Shown: positions 1 to 7,539, counted from the first letter of the stretch. The stretch: DNA of 8,767 nucleotides from Bacteroidales bacterium (GCA_013314865.1 JABUEV010000076.1:1-8767); one strand, 5' to 3'. Notes: a model not told the origin generated them from the sequence alone. Made by a program: numbers and translations.

Positions 1-1949
1 CTGATATTGCAGTCTGTGATGCCTGTCTGGCCGATATGAATTCTGATCCTGACAGGCTGGACTATCCGTTTGTAAACTGCACAAACTGCGGTCCAAGGTT
101 TACAATAATTGACGGCCTTCCTTATGACCGGCCGATGACTGCAATGAAAGTCTTTGACATGTGCGAAAAATGTGCTTCGGAGTATAATGATGTTTTTGAC
201 AGAAGATTCCATGCACAGCCGGTTGCATGCAATTACTGCGGACCTCAGCTGTCTTACATTGAACCGGGATTGTCCATTGCAGGTACTGAACCTGTCTTGA
301 ACAAGATAGCTGAGAGAATCTCTTCCGGAAAGAGTGTTGCGGTCAAAGGAATGGGAGGGTATCATCTCATCTGTGATGCTTTCAACGATATGGCAGTCTC
401 TGATCTTAGGCGGAGTAAAAACAGGGATGCAAAACCTTTTGCCGTAATGTTCCGGGATTTTAAGGAAATAAAAAAGTATTGCCACGTCAGCAGAGAAGAG
501 GAAAAGGAACTGGTGTCATGGAGAAGACCTATTGTAATACTGAAGCAGAAACTTAGTCTTAGCCGGTGTGTGAACAACGGACTTGGAACTGTCGGAGCCA
601 TATTGCCTTATATGCCTTTTCACCATCTGTTATTCAAGAAATTAGATACACCTGCAATTGTCCTGACAAGCGGAAATATTTCGGACAATCCTCTTATTAA
701 GGAAGATGAAGAGGCTTTTAAATATCTGATGCCTGTAGCCGGCGCTCTGGCTTCCTATAACAGGGAGATTTACAACAGAGCTGATGATTCTGTTGTCAGA
801 ATCATCGGAGGAAAATTGTCACTGATACGACGTTCAAGGGGGTATGTCCCGGAGCCTGTTGACCTTAAAGTCAATGCCGAGGGAATACTGGCCCTGGGTG
901 CAGAACAGAAAAACTGTTTCTGTGCAGGCAAGAATAACCAGGCTCTCATGAGTCAGTACATTGGAGATCTGAAGCACGTAGCTGTTTTTGACTTTTATAC
1001 AGAAGCTATTGAACGTTTCTGCAGGATTTTCAGGTTCAAACCTGAATACCTGGCCTGTGATCTCCATCCGGGTTACCTTTCCACAGTTCATGCATTAAGA
1101 CTTAAGGAGAAACTGAAAATCCCTCTTGTTCAGGTTCAGCATCACCATGCACATATTGTCTCGTGTATGGCTGAATATGGACTGGATGAAAAAGTCATAG
1201 GAGTGAGCTTTGACGGAACCGGATACGGAACTGACGGAAATATATGGGGAAGCGAGTTTTTAATTGCAGATATATTGAATTTCAGAAGAGTAACCCATTT
1301 TGAATACATTCCAATGCCCGGAGGTGATAAAGCTGCAGATGAGCCATGGAGGATGGCGTATTCATACCTATACAAATATTTTGAAGGTGAAATGAATTTT
1401 CGCGAGATGCCAGCCTTCAGTCCTGTTGGTATAGAACAGATGGAAATAGTCGGGGAAATGATCAGGAAAGGAATAAATTGTCCTCTTACCTCAGGCGCCG
1501 GCAGACTATTTGATGCTGTGTCTGCATTGATTGGGCTCTGCTCTCATTCCTCGTTCGACTCCGAAGCCCCGATGAGACTGGAAACAGCAGTCATGGATGA
1601 AACAGATGACTTTTATCCATTTGAAATAAACGGAGTGATAAGGTTTAAAAAAACTCTTTCTGAAATACTCAGGGACCTGCAGAGTAATAATACCTCATTG
1701 ATTTCGGCAAAATTTCACAACACTGTTGCCAGGGTAATTTTTACGGTATCGGAAATGATAAGAAAAAACGAATCAATAAGCAAAGTTGTTCTTTCAGGAG
1801 GTGTTTTTCAGAACAGGTATCTTCTTGAAAAAACAGAAAAACTTCTTACTGCGGGAGGATTTGAGGTATTTACAAATCATCAGGTTCCTGCAAATGATGG
1901 TGGAATTGCTCTTGGTCAGCTTGTTGTGGCATCAAAAAAATTCAGATGA
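1..1949 (+). CDS. hypF: Carbamoyltransferase HypF, [NiFe]-hydrogenase maturation (5' partial)
   Basis: HypF makes the carbamoyl group that becomes the cyanide ligands of the [NiFe] active site: it converts carbamoyl phosphate to carbamoyl-adenylate and transfers it to the C-terminal Cys of HypE. The frame is open from base 3 to the TGA at 1947-1949 and no start lies in the window, so the ATG at 36 is internal. About 648 codons are visible against roughly 750-770 in the family; the missing part is the N-terminal acylphosphatase domain (about 100 aa). Visible in order: zinc finger CDAC / NCTNCGPR (bases about 15-98); second finger CEKC with DRRFHAQP and ACNYCGP; YrdC-like domain with VKGMGGYHL, KPFAVM, LTSGN and RRSRGYVPEP; Kae1-like domain with the metal motif HHHAH (about 1141-1155), DGTGYG, PGGDKAADEPWRMA, SGAGRLFD, LSGGVFQN and NDGGIALGQ. 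All key motifs are intact. First visible gene of a hyp operon; hypC follows after 1 nt. Identification is near certain. Confidence 0.97.
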   Translation, partial: DIAVCDACLADMNSDPDRLDYPFVNCTNCGPRFTIIDGLPYDRPMTAMKVFDMCEKCASEYNDVFDRRFHAQPVACNYCGPQLSYIEPGLSIAGTEPVLNKIAERISSGKSVAVKGMGGYHLICDAFNDMAVSDLRRSKNRDAKPFAVMFRDFKEIKKYCHVSREEEKELVSWRRPIVILKQKLSLSRCVNNGLGTVGAILPYMPFHHLLFKKLDTPAIVLTSGNISDNPLIKEDEEAFKYLMPVAGALASYNREIYNRADDSVVRIIGGKLSLIRRSRGYVPEPVDLKVNAEGILALGAEQKNCFCAGKNNQALMSQYIGDLKHVAVFDFYTEAIERFCRIFRFKPEYLACDLHPGYLSTVHALRLKEKLKIPLVQVQHHHAHIVSCMAEYGLDEKVIGVSFDGTGYGTDGNIWGSEFLIADILNFRRVTHFEYIPMPGGDKAADEPWRMAYSYLYKYFEGEMNFREMPAFSPVGIEQMEIVGEMIRKGINCPLTSGAGRLFDAVSALIGLCSHSSFDSEAPMRLETAVMDETDDFYPFEINGVIRFKKTLSEILRDLQSNNTSLISAKFHNTVARVIFTVSEMIRKNESISKVVLSGGVFQNRYLLEKTEKLLTAGGFEVFTNHQVPANDGGIALGQLVVASKKFR

Positions 1950-1950
1950 T

Positions 1951-2169
1951 ATGTGTTTAAGCATGCCGGCCCGCATAGTTTCAATTGATGGTGACATAGC
2001 CCAAGTCTCCATCGGAGGTGCAATCTTTTCAGCAGGCCTTCAGATGGTTGAGAATGCAAAACCGGGTGACTATGTTCTTCTCCATGCCGGATTTGCTATT
2101 CAGATATTAAGCGAGGAAGAGGCAGATGAAACATTAAAAATCCTCAGGGAACTGGATGAATCTGAATAA
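1951..2169 (+). CDS. hypC: Hydrogenase maturation chaperone HypC
   Basis: HypC (72 aa) is the small OB-fold chaperone that binds HypD, carries the Fe(CN)2CO unit and hands it to the hydrogenase large subunit precursor. The frame stays open far upstream (to 1786), but the ATG at 1951 is the right start: it gives the family N-terminus MCLSMPARI, in which Cys2 becomes the exposed N-terminal iron ligand after Met removal. A longer start would bury that Cys and overlap hypF. The body shows the conserved PGDYVLLHAGFAIQIL segment, with the invariant His, and the C-terminal EEADETLKILREL helix. It begins one base after the hypF stop, with no clear Shine-Dalgarno, consistent with translational coupling. 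HypC paralogues dedicated to a specific hydrogenase exist (HybG type); being inside the full hyp operon, this is more likely the general one. Confidence 0.95.
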   Translation: MCLSMPARIVSIDGDIAQVSIGGAIFSAGLQMVENAKPGDYVLLHAGFAIQILSEEEADETLKILRELDESE

Positions 2170-2180
2170 AGGGCAGCCTT

Positions 2181-3263
2181 ATGAAGTATATTGATGAATA
2201 CCGCAATCCGGAAATAATAAAAAAACTGGCTGAAGCCATTAAAAAGATATCTTCAGCCAGCTATACCTTTATGGAGGTTTGCGGCGGTCATACGGCAGCA
2301 ATACAGCGTTTCGGCATTCCGGCTCTCCTCCCTGAAAATATCAGACTGCTCTCAGGCCCGGGCTGTCCTGTCTGCGTGACATCAACCGATTTTATCGACA
2401 AAATAACTAAACTGTCACTTGAGCCAGGAACAATAATTGCTACTTTCGGAGACTTAATAAGGGTTCCGGGATCGGAATTATCACTTGACAAATGCAGATC
2501 TGAAGGAGCTGATATCAGAATAATCTTTTCTCCTCTTGAAGCTGTCAGCATTGCCTCAGTAAATCCTTCCAGAAAAGTCATTTTCCCTGGCATTGGATTT
2601 GAAACCACTGCACCTGGCACAGCGGTGGCAATAAAGAAGGCAAAAGAGAAAGGACTCAGGAATTTTAAGGTACTCAGTGCACATAAAATAATGCCGCCTG
2701 CAATGGAAGCCATAATAAGAGATGGCACCAGACTAAACGGATTTATTTGTCCCGGTCATGTGTCCACAATTGCAGGTTCAAAGATTTTTAATTTTATACC
2801 GGAAAAGTATGGATTGGGTTGTGTGGTTTCAGGATTCGAACCGGCAGATATACTCCAGTCAATACTTATGCTGGTGAAACAGGTCAATAATAATTTACCG
2901 GCAGTTGAGATAGAATACCGCAGGGCCGTAAAACCGGACGGTAATGAAACAGCTTTAAGAAATATGCAGGAAGTTTTTGAGATTTGTGACTCATGGTGGA
3001 GAGGACTGGGAATCATACCTGCAAGCGGACTCAGAATAAGGAAGGAATACAGGGACTTTGACGCAGAAGAAGCGTTTACTTTTGAAACATCCTCAACGGA
3101 CGAGAACCCATTATGCATTTGCGGGAATATCCTCAGAGGTTTGGCAACTCCCTCTGAATGTCCCCTGTTCGGAAAAGTATGCAATAATGACAATCCTGTC
3201 GGAGCCTGCATGGTGTCAGCCGAGGGATCATGCAATATTCATTTAAAATATCATCCGTCATGA
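2181..3263 (+). CDS. hypD: Fe-(CN)2CO assembly scaffold HypD
   Basis: HypD (360 aa) is the [4Fe-4S] scaffold on which, with HypC, the Fe(CN)2CO moiety is assembled. Visible signatures: FMEVCGGHT with Cys34; LLSGPGCPVCVTS with Cys62 and Cys65, the CxxC dithiol; TFGDLIRVPGS; FPGIGFETTAPGTA; CPGHVSTIAG; SGFEPADIL. The C-terminus holds the cysteine-rich cluster domain (Cys312, 314, 327, 334, 343, 351) with the family motifs CGNILRG, ECPLFGK and GACMVSAEGSC. Length and motif spacing match full-length HypD. The ATG at 2181 gives a family-like N-terminus (MKYIDEYRNPEI) 11 nt after the hypC stop. The TGA at 3261-3263 overlaps the hypE ATG as ATGA, so hypD and hypE are almost surely translationally coupled. 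Confidence 0.97.
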   Translation: MKYIDEYRNPEIIKKLAEAIKKISSASYTFMEVCGGHTAAIQRFGIPALLPENIRLLSGPGCPVCVTSTDFIDKITKLSLEPGTIIATFGDLIRVPGSELSLDKCRSEGADIRIIFSPLEAVSIASVNPSRKVIFPGIGFETTAPGTAVAIKKAKEKGLRNFKVLSAHKIMPPAMEAIIRDGTRLNGFICPGHVSTIAGSKIFNFIPEKYGLGCVVSGFEPADILQSILMLVKQVNNNLPAVEIEYRRAVKPDGNETALRNMQEVFEICDSWWRGLGIIPASGLRIRKEYRDFDAEEAFTFETSSTDENPLCICGNILRGLATPSECPLFGKVCNNDNPVGACMVSAEGSCNIHLKYHPS

Positions 3264-4267
3264 GTGATGTGGTTTCATTGAATCATGGAAGTGGCGGATC
3301 TCAGATGCGTAATCTGATTGAAAATATTTTTGCCGGTAAGTTCGGAATGAGCAAACCGCTTACAGACTCCGCCCTTCTGGAAAACGAAGGTTATACAATG
3401 GCTTTCTCTACTGATTCCTACGTTGTTGATCCGTTGTTTTTTCCCGGAGGTAATATCGGAAAACTGGCTCTGTGCGGCACTGTGAATGATCTCGCAGTTT
3501 CGGGCGCTATTCCCCTCTGGATCTCAGCCTCTTTTATTATAGAAGAGGGATTTCCTCTTGAGGACCTTGAACGCATAGCAGATACAATGGCATCTGAAGC
3601 AATAAAGGCAGGAGTGAAAATTGTAACCGGTGATACAAAGGTAGTAAGCAAAGGAAAGTGTGATAAACTGTTTATTACGACTGCAGGAGTGGGGATCGTC
3701 AAATCCGGATTTGAACATATCAGTAAGGGAAGCATGATAAAGCCCGGTGACAAATTGATTATAAACGGATCGCTGGGAAATCATGCGATTGCCGTTCTCG
3801 GCGCAAGAAATAATCTGGGTTTTTCTTCCAAAATAGAGTCAGATTGTGCTTCACTTAATCATATTATTCAGAACTTTTTTGGCGAGTGCAGTGAAATACA
3901 CTTCATGAGGGATCTTACAAGGGGAGGTCTGGCAGCTGTGCTTAATGAAGTGGCTGAAATGACCTCACTTGGCATTTCGGTGCAAGAGGAATCTATACCG
4001 GTCGACGAACCGGTAAAGGGACTCTGTGAGATGCTTGGATTTAATCCTCTGTCCCTTGCAAATGAGGGAAAATTCCTCCTGATTTCATCCGGCGACGAAA
4101 GTTTTAAAATTCTCGATATATTAAGATCGCATCCTCTGGGGAAAAATGCCGCCATCATAGGGGAGATAACAGATGAGCATGAGGGATACGTAGTGCTTAA
4201 AACCGCAACAGGTGGAAAACGCATCCTTGAAATGCCATCCGGGATTGATCTGCCTCGTATTTGTTAA
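3260..4267 (+). CDS. hypE: Hydrogenase maturation thiocyanate synthase HypE
   Basis: HypE (335 aa from this start) belongs to the PurM/SelD-like ATP-dependent dehydratases. HypF carbamoylates its C-terminal cysteine; HypE then dehydrates this with ATP to an enzyme thiocyanate and gives cyanide to iron on HypC-HypD. Seen: N-terminal HGSGG, ATP-site stretches STDSYVVDP and GTVNDLAVSGA, GDTKVV, RDLTRGGLAAVLNEVAE, SLANEGKFLL, and a protein ending exactly in PRIC with the cysteine as last residue, the hallmark of active HypE. An in-frame ATG exists 30 nt upstream (3230), but 3260 is preferred: it makes the ATGA overlap with hypD and starts MSDVVSLNHGSGG, close to family N-termini. The upstream option would add ten unconserved residues. 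Confidence 0.96.
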   Translation: MSDVVSLNHGSGGSQMRNLIENIFAGKFGMSKPLTDSALLENEGYTMAFSTDSYVVDPLFFPGGNIGKLALCGTVNDLAVSGAIPLWISASFIIEEGFPLEDLERIADTMASEAIKAGVKIVTGDTKVVSKGKCDKLFITTAGVGIVKSGFEHISKGSMIKPGDKLIINGSLGNHAIAVLGARNNLGFSSKIESDCASLNHIIQNFFGECSEIHFMRDLTRGGLAAVLNEVAEMTSLGISVQEESIPVDEPVKGLCEMLGFNPLSLANEGKFLLISSGDESFKILDILRSHPLGKNAAIIGEITDEHEGYVVLKTATGGKRILEMPSGIDLPRIC

Positions 4268-4277
4268 TAATTTCAAA

Positions 4278-4673
4278 ATGCACGAACTTAGCATTGCCTC
4301 TGCATTGTCGGAAACAGTTCTTGAAACAGGATTGAAGGGAAACCTTGTGAAGATTACCAGGGTGAACATTGCAATAGGACAATTGGCTCAGATAGTACCT
4401 GAAATATTTGAGTTTGCTTTCAGGGAATGTGTCAGGGATACAATTGCATCCGATGCTGAATTGGATATTGAAATAATAAATACAAGACTTAAATGCAGGA
4501 ACTGCCTGTCGGAATTTGAGATGCCTGATGACAGCTGGGGGTGCATGAAATGTAGTTCAACAGAACTTGATATAATTAACGGAAAGGAGCTTTTTGTAAA
4601 AAGTATTGAAGGAGAAGAAGATGGAAATAAAAATAATGAAGAATATTCTCGACAAGAACCAGAACAAGGCTGA
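4278..4673 (+). CDS. hypA: Nickel metallochaperone HypA
   Basis: HypA inserts Ni(II) into the hydrogenase large subunit together with HypB. The frame is open from 4212, but the ATG at 4278 gives the essential N-terminus MHELSIA, where His2 (with the N-terminal amine) binds nickel; upstream codons overlap hypE and are unconserved. The zinc site is CRNC (Cys73, Cys76) and CMKC (Cys89, Cys92), followed by the typical ELFVKSIE strand. Length is 131 aa against about 113-118 for most HypA. The surplus is an acidic/Asn-rich tail after about residue 112 (EGEEDGNKNNEEYSRQEPEQ), produced because the frame runs 53 nt into hypB. The tail resembles no HypA domain and is probably read-through sequence without function, or a local frame change; the core is complete. 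Confidence 0.95.
   Translation: MHELSIASALSETVLETGLKGNLVKITRVNIAIGQLAQIVPEIFEFAFRECVRDTIASDAELDIEIINTRLKCRNCLSEFEMPDDSWGCMKCSSTELDIINGKELFVKSIEGEEDGNKNNEEYSRQEPEQG
4609..4614 (+). promoter_or_regulatory. Ribosome binding site deciding the hypB start
   Basis: AAGGAG lies 6 nt upstream of the ATG at 4621, inside the 3' end of hypA. It is the clearest Shine-Dalgarno sequence of the operon and favours ATG 4621 over the in-frame TTG at 4606, which it follows too closely to serve. Confidence 0.6.
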
Positions 4674-5295
4674 TGAGGTCAGAAATCTTGTTTTGTCGAA
4701 AAAGGTTCTGATGGTCAATATCATAAGTTCCCCGGGGGCTGGAAAGACCACACTTCTTGAGAGAACTTGTGAAAGACTTGCATCAGAATTAAGGATCGGC
4801 GTTATTGAAGGCGACATAACAACTGACCGCGATGCCAGGAGGCTTCAGAAATACAATATTCCGATAGTGGTAATCAATACTGGCGGAGGCTGTCACCTAG
4901 ATTCATACAGCATTTCAAGAGTGCTTGACAGTTTTGATCTGGATAACCTTGATATGCTTTTTATTGAAAATGTCGGAAACCTTGTGTGCCCCTCGCATTT
5001 TGATCTTGGAGAATCCTTCAAACTGGCAGTTGTCAGTACATCAGAGGGAGACGATAAGCCTGCAAAATACCCTATGCTTTTCAAAGAAGCAAAGGCAGTT
5101 ATTCTCAATAAAACCGATCTCTTGCCCTATACTAATTTCAATATTGAAAGTTTCAGGAAGGACTTCAGAAAAATTAATCCGCAAGTTCCGCTTTTTGAAG
5201 TCAGCTGTACAAAAGGCGACGGCCTAGAGGAATGGTTCAAATGGATTTCTTCTCAGAACCTGAAGCCTATCTTGACCTCAAGCCTGTTAAAATAG
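4621..5295 (+). CDS. hypB: GTPase HypB, hydrogenase nickel incorporation
   Basis: HypB (224 aa) is a SIMIBI-class GTPase that drives GTP-dependent nickel transfer with HypA. Motifs: P-loop SSPGAGKTT (about residues 36-44), IEGDITTDRDARRL (switch I region), NTGGGCHLDS with the Cys-His metal pair, FIENVGNLVCPSHFDLGE (switch II with the third metal-site Cys), NKTD (G4), and SCTKGDGLEEWFKWI (G5 and C-terminal helix). The start is ATG 4621, giving MEIKIMKNILDKN, with AAGGAG upstream; TTG 4606 in the same frame is less likely. There is no N-terminal CxxCGC high-affinity nickel motif and no His-rich stretch, so this is the short HypB form, relying on the GTPase-domain metal site. It overlaps hypA by 53 nt, and its last 14 codons overlap the 3' end of the opposite-strand gene. 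Confidence 0.96.
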   Translation: MEIKIMKNILDKNQNKADEVRNLVLSKKVLMVNIISSPGAGKTTLLERTCERLASELRIGVIEGDITTDRDARRLQKYNIPIVVINTGGGCHLDSYSISRVLDSFDLDNLDMLFIENVGNLVCPSHFDLGESFKLAVVSTSEGDDKPAKYPMLFKEAKAVILNKTDLLPYTNFNIESFRKDFRKINPQVPLFEVSCTKGDGLEEWFKWISSQNLKPILTSSLLK

Positions 5296-5975
5296 TTTTT
5301 GTAGGTATAGCGAATATCATTATAATTCAACTGTGAATAGCTGGTCTGTGCATATCTGTAAGCAAAACTGAGGTATGTTTCACTGTCTTCTCTGGCCCAT
5401 GAAATACCAATACCGCTTGTGAACATTGCACCTCCTTTATAGTCTTTCTCATAATTATTAACGTACTGGTAGTCTTCCTCTTTATCCTGTCCGAGGTGAA
5501 AAAGTGCTCCCCCCCTCATAAAAATAAAGGGACTGGTTTTTCTTTCGGTAAAGAGATGTTTGTATTCAAGATAAACAGGAGTGAAGCCTGATCCCAAATA
5601 TTCCACTCCGGATCCTATCCCTACAATATTTTTTATGTTGCTGGTATAGTTTACAATGAAATTAAAGCTGAATGGCGCTTCGAACTGATTTTCCTGCGAA
5701 CCCACAAGAAGCCCGCATTCCAGGGCAATGCCAGGCCCGGATGGCTTTCTTCCTTCAAAACCGGGTAATTCCTGTGTTAATTTTTCAACTTCAGTTCCTG
5801 GATAAATAAAGATGCTTCCGTCAGCGGTCCGGATCTTATACTGGTTATCTGATATTTCCAGAAGTTTGCCGTAAATTATGCTTCCATTTTTAAGATAAAG
5901 AGCATCTTTGGTTTTTTGCGCCTGAATCGGCAAAGCAAAAATAATCAGAAGTAAAAGCAAAAAATGTCTTTTCAT
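5253..5975 (-). CDS. Predicted outer-membrane beta-barrel protein, Bacteroidota type
   Basis: A 240-aa exported protein. It starts with MKRHF followed by a Leu/Ile-rich stretch and LPIQA-Q, a standard signal peptide with likely cleavage after residue 19. Residues about 24-65 (ALYLKNGSIIYGKLLEI through YPGTEVEKL) form a small beta module that often precedes barrels or membrane segments in Bacteroidota exported proteins. Residues about 80-240 alternate polar and aromatic/hydrophobic residues with Gly, as in transmembrane beta strands, and the chain ends LEVKIGFRF with a terminal Phe, the usual beta-barrel signal. The number of strands cannot be fixed by eye; about 8-10 would fit. Function unknown; nothing links it mechanistically to hydrogenase. 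The start is the ATG at 5973-5975, without a Shine-Dalgarno, in an A/T-rich leader shared with the divergent gene. Its stop lies 43 nt inside the convergent hypB. Confidence 0.8.
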   Translation of the reverse strand: MKRHFLLLLLIIFALPIQAQKTKDALYLKNGSIIYGKLLEISDNQYKIRTADGSIFIYPGTEVEKLTQELPGFEGRKPSGPGIALECGLLVGSQENQFEAPFSFNFIVNYTSNIKNIVGIGSGVEYLGSGFTPVYLEYKHLFTERKTSPFIFMRGGALFHLGQDKEEDYQYVNNYEKDYKGGAMFTSGIGISWAREDSETYLSFAYRYAQTSYSQLNYNDIRYTYKNYFNRLEVKIGFRF

Positions 5976-6049
5976 GATTGATTAAGGTTTAGGATAAAAT
6001 AAGTTTTGCATGATTTTTGTTCAGGTTAAAGGAACTAAATCTACCTTCC
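5976..6049. promoter_or_regulatory. Divergent intergenic region, candidate Bacteroidota promoter for the LVIVD gene
   Basis: This 74-nt A/T-rich gap separates two divergent starts, so it must hold both promoters or their parts. For the plus-strand gene, TTG at 5978-5980 and AAGTTTTG at 6001-6008 resemble the Bacteroides -33 (TTTG) and -7 (TAnnTTTG) boxes at a plausible spacing; the -7 box differs at its first base. Transcription would then start near 6013-6016, leaving a leader of about 35 nt before ATG 6050. No convincing pair was seen on the minus strand. Confidence 0.3.
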
Positions 6050-7333
6050 ATGAAAGCAAAAATCGTTCCAATTATTCTGATTACAGGCGCAATTATAATG
6101 ATTCTGGGAAATTCCTGTGAAGACTCAACTTATAGAGAATATACAGGTAATGCACCGGTATACATGACATATGATGACCTCAGATCTGCTGTAAAGACTG
6201 AACAGAATGTTCCCGTTCAGAATCCGGGTAAAATATATTACAAGGATGATTACATCTTCATTGTGGAAGAGTTAAAAGGAATTCATGTATTCGACAACAA
6301 TGATCCGTCATCACCTGTGAAAAAAACATTTGTGAACCTTCCCGGTGTGGTTGATATTTCGATTTCTGGCTATATTCTTTATGCCGACAGCTTCATTGAC
6401 CTGGTAATACTGGATGTTCAAAACCCTGACAATATCCGCGAAGTTGCCAGGGTAAGGGATGTGCTTCCATACACTGTGCCGCCGGTTGATAATGATTATC
6501 CTATGGCTGAAGTTGATCAGAAGAAAGGTGTTGTTATAAGCTGGGAGGTAAAAAAGATAAGGGAAAAAATTTATAATGAACCTTATCCGTGGCCTATTTA
6601 TTATAAAGGCGGCATTATGTTTCTTGATGCAATGAATGCTTCCGGAGCATCCTCGGGAGTAAGCGGCAGCGGAACGGGATTCGGAGGTTCAATGGCAAGA
6701 TTCGGAATAAAGGATAAGGTCCTTTACATAGTTAATGACAACAACCTGAAGATATTCGACATTACAAATAAGACCTCACCGGTCAGGTTCAGCGATATAT
6801 ATCCGGGATCAGGAATTGAGACCATGTTTCTTACAGAGGACAAAATGTTCCTTGGAACTACAACCGGGCTTATTATCTATGACATTTCCATCCCGCTCTA
6901 CCCTGCATCGAGAACGTTTTTCAACCATGCAAGGAGCTGTGATCCTGTAGTTGTAGATGATACACTCGCTTATGTCACTCTCAGATCGGGCACAGTATGC
7001 GGCGGCAACATAAATTGTCTTGATATTCTTAATGTCAAAAACTTCAAGGCACCGACGCTGGTAGCGACGTATGCGATGGCAAATCCTCACGGACTGGGAA
7101 AGGATGGAGATATATTATTTATTTGTGACGGAGATGCCGGACTGAAGGTTTTTGATGCTTCAAATCCCAGACTGTTGAAAAGCATCTATTCATACCCCAA
7201 TATAAAGGCTTATGATGTGATACCTCTTGGCGAGATACTGGTGCTCGTCGCCGAGGACGGCCTTTATCAGTATGATTACTCTGATATTCAGAATATAAGA
7301 GTATTGAGCAAAATTCTCGTAAGTAAAAACTGA
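6050..7333 (+). CDS. LVIVD-repeat beta-propeller lipoprotein
   Basis: A 427-aa predicted lipoprotein. The N-terminus is MKAK plus a hydrophobic stretch ending ILGNSC, a relaxed Bacteroidota lipobox with Cys23 as the likely acylated residue, followed directly by Glu-Asp. Acidic residues just after the lipidated Cys resemble surface-export signals known in this phylum, so a cell-surface location is possible. The body carries repeats of the LVIVD type: GIHVFDNNDPSSPV, LVILDVQNPDNI, LKIFDITNKTSPV, LIIYDISIPLYPA, CLDILNVKNFKAP, LKVFDASNPRLL. Such repeats are thought to form a beta-propeller; ligand and function are unknown. A Gly/Ser-rich loop (ASGASSGVSGSGTGFGGS) sits mid-protein. The frame could begin at TTG 6017, but that puts 11 residues before a good signal sequence, so ATG 6050 is chosen. 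A strong terminator follows 27 nt after the stop. Confidence 0.85.
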   Translation: MKAKIVPIILITGAIIMILGNSCEDSTYREYTGNAPVYMTYDDLRSAVKTEQNVPVQNPGKIYYKDDYIFIVEELKGIHVFDNNDPSSPVKKTFVNLPGVVDISISGYILYADSFIDLVILDVQNPDNIREVARVRDVLPYTVPPVDNDYPMAEVDQKKGVVISWEVKKIREKIYNEPYPWPIYYKGGIMFLDAMNASGASSGVSGSGTGFGGSMARFGIKDKVLYIVNDNNLKIFDITNKTSPVRFSDIYPGSGIETMFLTEDKMFLGTTTGLIIYDISIPLYPASRTFFNHARSCDPVVVDDTLAYVTLRSGTVCGGNINCLDILNVKNFKAPTLVATYAMANPHGLGKDGDILFICDGDAGLKVFDASNPRLLKSIYSYPNIKAYDVIPLGEILVLVAEDGLYQYDYSDIQNIRVLSKILVSKN

Positions 7334-7360
7334 AATCACTTATTCAGATGTTTATTTTGC

Positions 7361-7400
7361 AAGCACTGCCGGGATTGATACCGGCAGTGCTTTTTGTTTT
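7361..7400 (+). terminator. Rho-independent terminator after the LVIVD lipoprotein gene
   Basis: A perfect 12-bp stem, AAGCACTGCCGG (7361-7372) pairing with CCGGCAGTGCTT (7381-7392), has an 8-nt loop and runs into TTTTTGTTTT (7391-7400). It begins 27 nt after the stop at 7333. The reverse strand lacks a comparable U-run, so it acts mainly on plus-strand transcripts and isolates the downstream redox operon. Confidence 0.92.
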
Positions 7401-7539
7401 ATAGTTAAAAAAGCTAAATATGATAAAAGTCTCTTGGAAAAGACTGAAATATTGTTATTTTCGGCAGCGAAAAATTCTGAGGACATTGAAGTCTTATTGT
7501 AAATCATTAAAAATATCTTGTAATCAGTTGTTTTGCTTT

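Noticed and set aside
1786..1950. N-terminal extension of HypC in the same frame
   Set aside because: It lies within the conserved HypF C-terminus, is not HypC-like, and would bury the essential Cys2 of HypC.
2288..3235. Long minus-strand open frames (2288-2728 and 2756-3235) opposite hypD
   Set aside because: They are antisense to strongly conserved HypD motifs, show no family resemblance and have no leader; they are shadow frames.
3418..4224. Minus-strand open frames opposite hypE, some Ser/Pro rich
   Set aside because: They mirror HypE coding sequence; composition is that of antisense translation and no protein family is recognisable.
4212..4277. N-terminal extension of HypA
   Set aside because: It overlaps the conserved hypE C-terminus, and HypA function needs the free MHE N-terminus at 4278.
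5283..5300. TGTTAA near the end of hypB as a second Rex half-site
   Set aside because: There is no matching TTAACA partner at the right spacing and it lies in coding sequence.
6017..6049. TTG start for the LVIVD lipoprotein
   Set aside because: It adds 11 residues ahead of a normal signal sequence beginning at ATG 6050 and lacks a ribosome binding site.
7429..7450. Possible hairpin AGTCT...AGACT after the terminator
   Set aside because: Only five paired bases with a mismatch toward the loop and no U-run; not distinguishable from chance in A/T-rich DNA.
7401..7539. Small RNA, riboswitch or short gene in the leader before the NuoE-like gene
   Set aside because: No ordered stems, no known aptamer motif and no open frame with a credible start were seen; it looks like plain A/T-rich upstream DNA.
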